DNA of 64,000 bases from Periglandula ipomoeae IasaF13 (taxonomy: Eukaryota; Ascomycota; Sordariomycetes; Hypocreales; Clavicipitaceae): positions 1 to 64,000 of the forward strand of contig AFRD01000144.1 of NCBI GenBank assembly GCA_000222875.2, read 5' to 3'. Made by a program: the position numbers and the translations under genes. The notes under the pieces were generated by a model. That model saw only the letters and a program-made list of their open reading frames with translations. It did no database searches and was not told the DNA's origin. Positions 1 to 10,782 of the stretch are shown here, one piece after another (within the stretch, counting starts at the first letter, position 1; each line of letters opens with the position of its first letter).

Positions 1-3000
1 AAGGCAAACAGCATCGCCGCCCTTAGATCCTACATATGTAGCGCCAGGCTCGTACTTCTGGTTTCGTCGTGTCAGAGCCCCTGAACCCATCGTGGCTCGT
101 TCGCCAATGTCCACACCAGGAAGAAGACAGACTCGGTCAGCTATCATGGCTCGATCACGAATCATGACAGTATCTGAGCCGGAGCCATCCGTGGTTATAA
201 GATGTGCTCGAGAACCAAAAACGACATCGTTACCAACGTTCAGCTGATGGTAGTCACCGATACCTGGACCGGTGTCGGGCCAATACACACGTTTGCCGAC
301 CTTGCTGCCTAGCATACGCAGCGCGATAGATGTAGCTTCGTAATGTTGTCCGAACATGCCCGTCATGTCATGGAGACGGGACACAGGCATGAGAGCCTTC
401 ATCAGGTGCGCTCGCCATGTCGGAATGGCACCACGGCCGGTCGAAGGCCCGGGAGTCAGCTTGCCAAATATGACATCGAGAAGCAACTTGACGACCACTG
501 CGAAGGCAAAAAGGATGAAAGGGCTGAAAAGAGTTCGCAAGATAAGAGCGAGATAATGATACGCGACTCGGCGTGGCTCCGTAAACCAACCCTAGAATGC
601 TGCGCAACGGTGTACCGAGAAGTCTTGGTTGCGTTGCGACCATACCAACAAGGCCGCCAATCCATGGCGCAAGAGACAAGAACCAGGATAATAATTGGAG
701 AGGGGTGGTGAAGAGGCCTGTCAGGAGCCAGTGAGGTTTTGGAGCTGCGCTGGGGGAAAGCTCACGGTTCGCCTCATCGGCATCTTGCAGCTCCCAACTT
801 GAGGAGTTGGCGCCAATGCAAGTATTGGCCGGCACTTCTGCCCCGGCTGCAATGATGGATGATATGCCTACGAATGCCCGTTCTCCAATGACGATTTTGC
901 CCAGGTACATGGAGGTGTTCCCTTCCGCAGCAAACGGGCGGCATATGCAGCGAGTCAATACTGCACCATCACGGATATCCAACAAATCCCATTCTCCCAG
1001 AGACGCCCCTGCGAGTTTCACGTTCTTGCCGATCCGTGCTCCCATGAGCCGGCAGTACCATATCTTCGTTGTGTCGTTTAGGTTGAACCACCCTTTGCCA
1101 GACAAACTGACAATCTTTTGAACCATCCACCAGCGAGTGTGATACCAACCCCACATGGGATACAAGCCTTCGCGATAGCGCCCTACTATTGTCCATTTCG
1201 CCAAAATCCCGACAAACGGAACAATAAGCCTGGTTACAACTCGAGAGAATAGGATACTCAGTGTGAGGTTGAAAAGTCGACCTGGGACAGATGCGTTCGT
1301 CGGCCAACTTTGGGTGTAACTAAGTGCCACCATGAATATAGTCCACTGGAAAGCGCGTCGCAGTGGGTACAGAATAACGAGGGGGATCAGCTGGACTGCC
1401 ATTAACAGTGGGTTGGTTGAGCTGTTGGTTGTGGTACACCCGATGATTTCGTCCTGCTTCTGTTCGATTGGTGAATGCTGCGCGACTTTCTCAATGTGAC
1501 AAGAAATAGCTTGTATAGTTCCCTCGTTGAAGATCATGCTGATTGGTACTTGGACTCCGAACTCAGCCCGAAGAGCTGAAGCGAGGCGACCAGCACGGAG
1601 AGAGTCACCTCCCAGACTGAAGAAGTCCATGTCTCTTTTTAATTCGGCTGGATGGCAAGCCAGCATGTCCGCGAAGATCTTGGTGACTCTCCCCTCTGTG
1701 GAATCCGCCAGCTTATCCATCGAAGCGCTGAGCAAAGCATCTAGCATGGATTGCAGGCTACGTTCATCCACATGTCCGAGCTCATCTGTCGGCAAAGGCT
1801 CCTCCAGCACAAAAATCTGCTCCGGTATCATATAGTTGTGCAGCGAACTCGCAAGATGCTCTTTGAGGTCGGTCGCCAAAGCCGGATTTGGAGCAAGATA
1901 GTGGCGCTTAGCAGGAGCACATAGAACCTCCGGTACTAACGTGCCGCTTACCTTGCGAATGTGGTACCTCACATCACTAGGAACGGCAATCTCCAGGCAC
2001 TTCTTCAGGGCTCTTTCGTCAACAGCACACGGAGTGCAGTGAATAGGCTCGGACAATGCCGTATCAGCAGGAGGACAAGTTGCCTCCCAATGTCTTTGCA
2101 GATATGGCATATCATCCTGAATATCGGGTAAACCTAGTCTCTGTCCAAGCTTGATCCGCAGTACCTTGTTGTTCTTTTTCGGTAAGTCGTTCATGTAAGT
2201 GATCAGGACCGGCCATTTGACTTGTTGCAATGATGATCGAAGGGCAGATTGTAGTTTTTTCAAGTCAACCCTCGTTTCGCCTGGCGGTGTTACGAGTGCT
2301 ACCGCCACTACTTCTTGAAGAACGTCATGAGTCGCCGAGAAGGCGAGGACCTGGCTGACCTTTCCACTTATTGGTGAATCCGGCGACAGCGCCGCGGACA
2401 TGATCGCATTCTCGACTTCAAATGGCGAAATAAGCTCGCCACCTCGGTTGATGACTTCCTTACTTCGACCGGTAATGTATAGATAGCCATCTCTATCCAT
2501 ATAACCCAAGTCGCCTGTGTCAAACCAGCCATCCTGACTGAAAGGTGATTTGTCGAAAGAGCCGTCTGGTCGCAGGTAGCCAGGGAATACAGGTTCTCCA
2601 CGAACACAAATTCTCCCAACTTTCCCACATTCAACCTTCTGTTCGGACCAGTCTAGAATGGTCAGCTCAGGGCCTGTGCTGATTCCAGAGGTGCCTTCTC
2701 GATCTAGTTTGTAGTCGAGAGGTGGCGTCGAAATGGGCATGCATCTAGTGTTACTGTTAGTGAGACCAACGATAGCTCAAGGTACTGGCATAGATGGCAG
2801 ATTGGGAATTACAACATACTCTGTCATTCCATAGCTTGGCAGCACGACACAATTGAAGGTGTCTCGAAGCTGACAAGCCAAAGAAGGCAACAAGCCCCCT
2901 GCGGCATTGCACGCAAGTCTGATTTGGCTCTTTTTCAATGATAACGGTCGCTCCTCGGACTGCGCTAGGATTACCGAATGCATTGAGGGTGACGCATAGT

Positions 3001-4148
3001 ACCACGTCGGATTTAGGGATTCCACAACATCCCAGAATAAATTAGGATCAAACGCTGAACAGCACACGGTAGAGCCAGCTGAGAACATTGGTGCAAAGAT
3101 ATTGCGAACCAATCCACCCCTAACATCAAGTCAGCCACATTGTCTCGTCCTCAGACTCATTGCTTGTCCGGATCACTTACACATGATACAACGGCATCAT
3201 GTTCAGACATGTGTCCTTGGATGTCAGACCCCAGGAATCCATGACGAACACAACGCCGGCAATGATTGAGTGCAGGGTGATTGGTACAACTTTTTTAGTT
3301 CCAGAAGTGCCGCTTGTGAATAGAATCAAGCCAACGATATTGGCTTGATTCGGAATTGGGCTTGGACTTTGGCTCTTCAAAGATTGACCGGTTGGTTGAC
3401 TCATCTCAATTCCATCGCCGCCATTCCAATTCACGATGACAACCTGGATTCTGTTGCTGCGCACCCAGGTTTCATGTAATTGCAGCTTTTCGAAGTCTTG
3501 ATTGCTAGTGAGTATGAACTTGGCACCAGATTGTAGGATGTCCGCACGGAATTGGTCTGTTCCTGCTGCTGGATTTATCGGTGCAGCGGTGTAATATGTC
3601 GTGACAGCGATACACGTCGCAGCGAGGAGTGGCCCGTTGGGCAGTGCGATGGCTACAACGGGCTTCCTTGGTGTTGATGGGATGGGAAGATTAAAGTTTG
3701 TGACAAAATCTTTCAGTCCTTTGTGTGTGATAAACTCGTTAGGGTTAGTCGATTGCAGAGCTGGCCGCGGCTCGTGACTTATAAAATCTGAGAAAGATTG
3801 ATACGAGTCTTTCACGACGCGGGAAATCGCAACCAGCAGTTTTGCATCTTCGCCATCGGGTTTCGACGTCGGTCTTTCCGACACAAGTTTCGTGAGATGT
3901 GCGTAACAGCGAATGAGAGGTATCGTCGGCCAGGGTCCAGGCAATTCTGTCAACAAAAGGTGTATCAAGGGCAGCGGACATTGTGAGGTCTGGATCGTCC
4001 GGGTGATCGAGGAGAGGATGTCCGTTTTGCTCCAATTGGAACCACGCAAGATGCGAAACTGCTCGCTTTTGACAATTTTTGATGGCGGCAGTTCGTACAT
4101 CTGCTTCAAGAGGTTTGACAACCCCTCGAGGGGTGTTGCTTGGTCCAT
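1..4148 (-). CDS. NRPS-like enzyme: adenylation, carrier, membrane and beta-helix domains (C-terminus off window)
   Basis: Proposed exons are 4148-3181, 3119-2820 and 2744 to the left edge; introns are 3120-3180 and 2745-2819 (GTATGT...TAG). Start Met begins MDQATPLEG. Adenylation signatures are visible: P-loop-like LFTSGTSGTKK near residue 300, YGMTECMPI formed across intron 2, GWFDTGDLGY and the A10 lysine region LPKKNNKVLRIK near residue 615. A second A-domain C-terminal-like stretch (YMIPEQIFVLEE, LGHVDE) follows. A carrier domain has LGGDSL near residue 800, where the serine would take phosphopantetheine. After it come hydrophobic segments (about 870-940), hexapeptide-repeat left-handed beta-helix sequence (about 990-1070), another hydrophobic hairpin and a second beta-helix (from about 400 to the window edge). 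The A-T-membrane-acyltransferase order resembles the NRPS terminal-domain family that includes epsilon-poly-lysine synthetase; that is inference. The last two parts are in different frames (see the GGG at 590-592), so there may be a frameshift. Confidence 0.8.
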
Positions 4149-6904
4149 TTGAATCGTTCTGCACGAATACATGGTCAGACGGTCAGAAGTTTTGGGCTTA
4201 TGTGTGTGGGTAGCGGTCCGAAATTGTGTTTAAAATATGTTATACTTGTGATGTGCTGTACCTTTATGTGAAGCTCCTGAGCGAGAGGGACAGAAGCGTC
4301 ATATAAGCCATAATCTTGATGACCAGAAGCTTCATCTTCAGCCTTTCGGCCCACAAGGTCGATCGCGGATCGACATGGCAGCCTTGCTTGCCTCAACACC
4401 GACATACCAGTGACAAGACGAGAATTTTCACTTTCACAGGCCGCCGCTACCTCTCATCGCCATGCGGAAGAATGGGATGTGAGACGACATGGTCGATCTT
4501 CAAAGCTTGCGCCAATCGTTGTGTGGAGTGCCAAAGAAATGTAGATCCCGGCCTCCCACTGGCCCTGCAATGGGCATCATAGATGCTTGGAATAGCGCAT
4601 TTCCACAAAGTGCGTGTTAGGCGTCTGACTGATGCGGCACGATAAGTCAGTAATGGTGCGCGAGACATGTCTAGGATCAAGCTCACAATTGTCCCTGGCA
4701 TTTAGCTCTTTTCAGCACGACTGGATGGATGATGCGGTTTTCACTCTCCTCTCAGCCTCATACAGGCCCGCTGATCCTTCTCCCTGAGACTCATTGTCAT
4801 AATGCGCTCTAATTCTTGATGAGATAAATCGTCCATGAGGTGAATCAGCCAGATGGGTTTATAGCCTAAGCCAGTCGAGGCTGTCCGTGTTCCGCGAACG
4901 AGCCAATTCGATGGCGATAATCCGGTATTCATCCAGCTGCCGAAGACGCTCAATCTGATTCAGATTCATATATCGCAGATGGTTAATTTCTGAAAGCGTG
5001 TCAGCGCGATGCGAAACGTTGGGAAATTGGTATTGATCACGATACATTTGCCAGGATATGTGAGCCTCGCTACTCCAGAGGTACGTTTGACAGCTGGGTG
5101 GACCCAAACCGGCTCGGAACGTGGCCCCACAATTTGGCGAACATGGATGGGATCACTACCGCGGATCAGGAAATCGTTTGGAATGCAGACGCGTTCCCTG
5201 CATAAGCATTTGCTAACATCCGTGTTCGTTGTCACGGTAGTTGATTTGCTAGCAAGAAAGGATGAAAAGGATTATGAGGGAGTGGGGTTATTACTAGCCT
5301 GCCACCTTGTGACAATGCGCGAAGATCCATGCCAATGCCCTACGCGGAAAGTCGATATAAGGACACTAGAATATCGCGTTGAGCTACAGCTCTAAAGTAT
5401 GCGCCTATCAGTATTCATGTCTCATAAGATTGGGAAAGCTATGGGCGCAGGGCATAAGCATGCACGGGAGGTGACACGTTCTTGGCCTCAAACCCACGAT
5501 GCAAGAATTGTCCAAAACTCTGCCTCGGGTGTTGTAGAATCCAAGGACGCGGGATGTCGTCTTCAATTCCGAACCGATCTGTGCCTGCCGATGGCAGCGC
5601 CAAGCCACGAATTTCAGCGTGGAAGCATCAAACTGATACACAGTGACTGATGCACGTCATTGGCAGAACCCAGCCTGATGGTACTTTAGTCGTCAGTGGA
5701 ATGCAAAGTTGTGGGTCGGCAGCGATAAGGGTGAAGCAGCCACAACAGCACTTCAAAGTGTTCGCATCATCCCTGTACGTGGCAGAATGTATGGCCCATT
5801 TCGTGTAAAACAAATTGAAAACCACTAAGAAGAAAAAGGTTACAATGACCCTAAGTGTCTGAACGTCGTTTCGCTCGCTCTTGAGCATGGACTTACCTCT
5901 CGGTGGCTTGAATCATGAGAGATTATTAACATCCATGAGTGATTGAAGTCGACTAAGGCAAAGAATGTCGTTTGAAGGTCATTCTCTTCACACCATGACA
6001 TATGACGTCATTAATTACAATAGGGTACCACTAACAGAGCGGCAATATGTCGAGATTAGTTGTGTTGTTGCTGAGCTGCACTACCAGCACAAGCAGTGCC
6101 TGTCGATTATTTTTGCGCTACGTGCATCGATGTCGTATAGGGTGTCCTTGTGTGCATATTTTTCGATGACTGTCGAGGCAAGTACGCTTGGATGGATCAA
6201 TGTAGCCACCACGATGACGATGTTGAGTGTGAGACCGAAGATGTACGTTATAGGCCAACGTTACACGATATATACAGCAATGCAAAGGCCAGATCAGGAG
6301 CGATTATCCAATCATCTGGCTCTCGATAGGCGGTAGCTCTACTCCACAGTCAAACTGCCTTTCCGACATGGAAATTTTTCATTGCAAAATATGACGCTTG
6401 AGCCACAGAGATAGCACCAGGTCCAAGAGTCACGTTCTAGAACCCAGTACAACCACGCGTTCTGATCCCATCAAGCTGAGCAAGCTCATCCTGACCGCAG
6501 GCATAGCAGCACACTAAATAGTCGTTCATTTGGATATAGAGATGCGCGTCTTGAGCTCGAAATCTGAAGTGTTGTGCTACAAAGAAGTAAAGGAGAGGAT
6601 CCAGGTCAAGACTTACCACAAGCGTCGTAATGATTCACTTTGCAAACGCAAAGGTCCCTATTACAGTCGCTAATGCGACAATTGGCTAAAAATAGTTTAA
6701 TGTGAACCAATACAGGTTTGTGTATTACTCAATGCTTCAAGGCAGAGCATTCCGGGTCTACTCGTGCGCTTACGAACCAAGGGGTAACCAACCTATACAT
6801 CTCTCTCGTTCAGTTATTTGGCTTGATTTCTGTAACCGATATATTAGTCTGAGTCTAATTCTGCTTGCTTTAAGAATTGCCCAATCAGACAACCCTTTGC
6901 GACT
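4149..6904. other. Intergenic region, no supported gene
   Basis: About 2.75 kb upstream of the NRPS-like gene and downstream of RKI1. Open frames are short, overlap on both strands and show no family resemblance or consistent splice structure. The part after about 6400 is AT-richer. It presumably holds the NRPS-like promoter and the RKI1 3' end; I see no repeat or RNA gene. Confidence 0.5.
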
Positions 6905-7843
6905 TCATGCATTCTGAACTTGCACTTGACCATCAGGCATGCCGAAGTAAGCCGCCACGGGCTTTTGTGCCTGAAACTCCTTTCCCATGTCCGCAGCTTG
7001 ATACCCATTGAAGCCGTGGAACAAACCAATCTCCACAATACCGGGTATGTTGAGCAACTCGTCTGCCAATGTCTGGACTTCCCACGAGCCGTCTTTGCCC
7101 TTGCCCTCTTCGCTTGAAGACAGATCCTGAGGAATCAGAAGTGGGGAGAAAGGAGCGTCGATAATCCACATTCCGTTATCCGTTACACACTCGCCGGCCT
7201 TACTCGGGAGACCCGATCGCACAGCAGGACTAGGGGAGCCCATAGCCCGAAGTCGTCTTAAAACATCCGGCGCAGCGAGGGGTAGAACCTCAATGGGAAT
7301 GGTTTTCCATTTTGTACATAAGCGGGGGGATTGCTTTCGAGAATCTTCGTCGTTGGCATTTCCGTGTCAGCATGCCTCACAGCAGTAGTGTGTCCTTTAA
7401 AAATGTTCTTCAAACTATACTTGATGGGAGAGACACTCACCGGCGACGGCGATAAATTTTCTCGCGGCCGTTGCAACGAGCTTCTCTTGAAACAAGCACG
7501 CACCGCCACCTTTGATCAAGTTGAGATTCTCATCAACCTCATCGGCTCCGTCAAAAGCGACGTCCAGTGCAACAGGCTGTCCACCGACAAGTGGTCTTTC
7601 GTCGATATAACACATGTTCAAACCAGCAGTCTTAATGAGGCCCTTGGACTGGCTTCCTGTAGGAACAAACGTCATATTCGAGTAGAATTCGGGACCTTTG
7701 CTTGCAATTGCTTCGACAACATATACGACCGTGCTGCCGGAGCCTATGCCAATAAACTTGTAAGATGGAAGTAGATGTTCATCTACGGCCCGATACGCAG
7801 CCTGCTTCTTGGCCTTCTCAACGAGATCGACGGCAGTTGCCAT
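6905..7843 (-). CDS. RKI1: Ribose-5-phosphate isomerase
   Basis: Interconverts ribose-5-phosphate and ribulose-5-phosphate in the cytosolic non-oxidative pentose phosphate pathway. Two exons, 7843-7441 and 7344-6905, are joined over a GTGAGT...GAAG intron and give 280 aa. RpiA-family signatures are clear: GIGSGSTVVYVVEAI near residue 33, DGADEVDENLNLIKGGGA with the catalytic-region Asp and Lys, then EKLVATAARKFI. After the intron the family pattern KWKTIPIEVLP and a C-terminal GIVEIGLFHGF follow. The chosen start gives MATAVDLVEKAK; an in-frame upstream stretch reaching 7885 could extend the N-terminus by 14 residues, but it contains an intron-like AG next to the chosen ATG and probably lies in the 5' UTR. 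It is divergent from the U2B''-like gene. Confidence 0.93.
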
Positions 7844-8294
7844 TGTTCTAATGCTGCGAATGGAAAGATGTTGTGTGAGTTTCAACGCAGGTCTCGGTAC
7901 CCCTCCAAGGTTTCGACTTTATCAAATTGGCGAATGAGGTTTGGCCGTAAGGGCAATGATGAGGAACCGGTGGCAGTTGTGACTATCGTCTTCGTCCTGT
8001 AATGACCAATGGTAGTTCTGGTGACAACATTCATCGACGAGAAATATTTTTTATAATGTGCCTGGTACAGCGTCTTTATGTATAGGTTTCCAGTATTTAC
8101 CATGCAATTGTTCGTTGGCTTCGAAAGCAGATGGTATGTTGCTATAGAGTATATGCACATATAGAGGTCCACCATCGCGCATCGCGCATGGGTGAGACCA
8201 GACCGGGCCCCCAAAGCTCCACCAGTGTTATGATTCGGCTACACTCCTCCAAGAACATCGTCGTTCATCTTTTCAAGTGTTGTTGGAAAGAACT
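7844..8294. promoter_or_regulatory. Divergent intergenic region RKI1 / U2B''-like
   Basis: About 450 bp between two divergent start codons, so it must contain both promoters and 5' UTRs. No specific operator can be assigned by eye. Short open frames here are not supported. Confidence 0.5.
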
Positions 8295-9164
8295 ATGGAT
8301 TCAATCCCTCCAATCTCCACGTGCGTGTCATTGCACTTCGACACGCTAAAGTGGGAAGGATGCTGACTGAGTCGCAGGGTATACGTGCAAAACCTCGAGG
8401 AGAGGGCGAACATCCAACAGTTATCTGAAACCCTCAGAACAATCTTCTCCGAATTCGGTACTGTTGTCGACATTGTCGCCAAGAAGAATTTGAGGTCCAA
8501 GGGTCAGGCCTTCATCGTCTTCGATGAACCCGCAAGTGCAACGAATGCAATCGATGAGCTACAAGGCTTTGAGCTGTTTGACAAACCTATGAGATTATCT
8601 CTGGCCAAAACCAGAAGCGACAAACTTATAGAGTTGAAGTGCTCACCCGAAATCTACGAATCCCACAAAAGAAGTCGACTTGCTGAAAAAGGTGAATATT
8701 CCTGCGCACCGCCACTGCACGCATTGTGACTTGGCGAAGTTAATTGATCCCGGACAATCCTGACATCATTTCTAGACAAACGCCTTGCCACAGAAGCAGC
8801 GGATAATGAGCGTCAATCTAAGAAAGGCTCCGGGCAAGCACCGAATACCCGACTCAGCAAACTGTCAAAGCCAGCTACCCTCAAGTCAACAGGCCCTGTT
8901 GCTTCTCAAGTGGTTCCAGACGAATACCTGCCGCCGAACAAGATTCTATTTTTGCAACAGATTCCAGATGATTATGACGTCGATGCCTTGACCTCTATAT
9001 TCAATAGGTTTGAAGGCTTCCGCGAAATCAGATTTGTCCCTGGACGTCGAGGCATAGCTTTTGTGGAATACGATGGTGAGCAAGGTGCCATCACAGCTCG
9101 GGAAAACACTTCAGGCATGAAGCTTGGCGAAAGTTCTCTCAAAGTTACATATCAAAGGCAGTAG
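8295..9164 (+). CDS. MSL1: U1A/U2B''-type snRNP RNA-binding protein (two RRMs)
   Basis: A spliceosomal U2 snRNP B''/U1A-like protein of 242 aa. Exons are 8295-8320, 8378-8691 and 8776-9164; the first coding exon is only 26 nt. RRM1 starts TVYVQNLEERA and has the RNP1-like stretch SKGQAFIVFDE, followed by FDKPMRLSLAKTRSD. A linker rich in Lys, Ser and Pro leads to RRM2, which starts NKILFLQQIPDDYD and has GRRGIAFVEYD as RNP1. This two-RRM layout with a KILF/QxIP second domain is typical of the U1A/U2B''/SNF family. Whether the fungal protein sits on U1, U2 or both cannot be read from the sequence; filamentous fungi usually have a single U2B'' homologue of this kind. Confidence 0.9.
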
Positions 9165-9245
9165 CTCCGTCGCGTTACCTCCTGAAGCGAACCATAAGTC
9201 GTACACGGAAACCTGCAATCTATGTCGTTGCGTGTCTTCAGCTCT

Positions 9246-10327
9246 TTAAAAAATTACATCATCCTCCTCACCAGCAAGAATGTCTGTAGTGCTAGTGCCT
9301 TGTACATTATCACCTATGCCATCTCCGTCGTTTTCTGATCTCGTTCGTCTTGCTTTCATTTCTGCATCCGCTGCGGCGGTGTCACGCTGCTTTTTGTTCG
9401 CCACCTGTTTTCAAACTTAGCCTAACATATCAAGCACGAATGACTGATCTAGTAGTTCATGTACCTTCTTTAACCTGTAAAATTCTTCTCTGTCAAGCTC
9501 ATCGAGTTCCGAGTTGATGTATTTAATGGTGTTCTCCGTACGCGGGATGATCACATGCTCAATAGCGTTGACTAGTTGATGATGAACAGGGTCAATATAT
9601 TTCATTCCTCTGTAATGTAGTGGTGGGGTATATTTACCTCGTCTGTTGACCACCTTGATAACTTCGTCCAAAATGACAAATGCTGTCTGCAGACTTGCCA
9701 ACTCCACCAGAGCTTCAACAGCTCGAACGTAAGTCTCCCGGCAGCGTTGTACTTGCTGTCCACCTTTACCCAGCCCTGTAAGGCCAAAATCGTTGCTTCC
9801 CTCAGCCATATAGCTTTCGAACGCAGGGAGAAGAACTCCTGAGACGTTATCTTGTTTTGTCCGAATGCGAAAACGCGCAGATTTGGCTGACTCCTGAACC
9901 TGGTATCCGATGTCGCCGCCAACAGCGTATGTGACCTCAGCTAGAGAAAACGCTGCTATTTGCATTACGCGGCCCATCTTCCGCTTCGCTTCGTCAATTC
10001 GTCTGGTTATCTCTGTCATCAAGTAAAGTCAGTACCACTCTATCTGTAAGATACTCTATGTTGGTACCTCGAAAACATCTAGGTTCGATTAGTTCAGGTT
10101 TCATCATCAAAACTACATAAAATCTCGTGCAGTCTTACTTCGTCAAAGCTTCGCTCTTTCGCTTTAGCAGACTGTGTCCTGTTTCAGCTCCTTTGAGCTT
10201 CGCCTTCATGATACCCAGCGATTGCCGGGTGGGAAACACCGCCTCACGATCCTGGTCCCAACAGGTTAGAAACTTCCTGGTTCTAGTGCAGTAAGTTAGG
10301 GAGAAATATTACAGCGGCACCAGACAT
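9246..10327 (-). CDS. VMA8: V-type ATPase subunit D (central stalk)
   Basis: Subunit D of the V1 central rotor stalk that couples ATP hydrolysis to proton pumping in vacuole and Golgi membranes. Proposed exons are 10327-10313, 10251-10139, 10078-10068, 10012-9465 and 9404-9246, giving 281 aa. The N-terminus reads MSGAADREAVFPTRQSLG, then MKAKLKGAETGHSLLKRKSE, the family hallmark. Exon 3 is an 11-nt microexon that restores the conserved KCFREITRRIDEAKRKMG segment. The long exon carries MGRVMQIAAFSLAEV and ends RLKK; the last exon continues ANKKQRDTAAADAEMKAR, as in other fungal Vma8 proteins. Without the microexon the frame is lost between LTK and EITRR. All introns are GT-AG. Confidence 0.92.
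10068..10078 (-). other. VMA8: 11-nt microexon of VMA8
   Basis: Flanked by ...ACCTAG on its 5' side and GTACCA on its 3' side (minus strand). Its 11 bases supply most of K-C-F-R-E and join the phase-2 end of exon 2 to the phase-1 start of exon 4. It is read by eye; no transcript data are available. Confidence 0.75.
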
Positions 10328-10782
10328 GATGTAGGCGTCTAGTTGCAGAGGAATATCAAATCAGCACAAAATATAAAGCGGGATGAATCACCAACTGTGC
10401 TTTGCGCGTAGCATCTAGGTAGTATGGTGGATGGTGTAGGTAGTGTGGGTCGCGTCCCTTATTAGCAACATTATGTCATACACGGTATTCTCTGGTTGTG
10501 TATCAGCCACTAGGAGCGTACCACGGTGAAAGAGGCCGAGTTATGCTCAATAGATGCATATCCCTCTTTTGTGGGTACAACGAGTATTGGAACTCCAACG
10601 CGCGACTACAGTCATCGAGCCTCCAATTTTGTACAGAATCAACTTCGGAAAGGACACTGACCGCTAACTTTCATCATTTGGGTCTTAGAAGCAATGAGAG
10701 CCCGATCGTACTGCTAACACATAGCGAGAGCTGACACTTCTCAGGCGTTTGCTCCACCTACGAGGGCAAAGACTGAAAAATC
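10328..10782. promoter_or_regulatory. Divergent intergenic region VMA8 / SYF1
   Basis: About 455 bp between divergent starts, including GTAGGTAG-like motifs near 10410-10445. It presumably contains both promoters; no specific site can be assigned. Confidence 0.45.
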
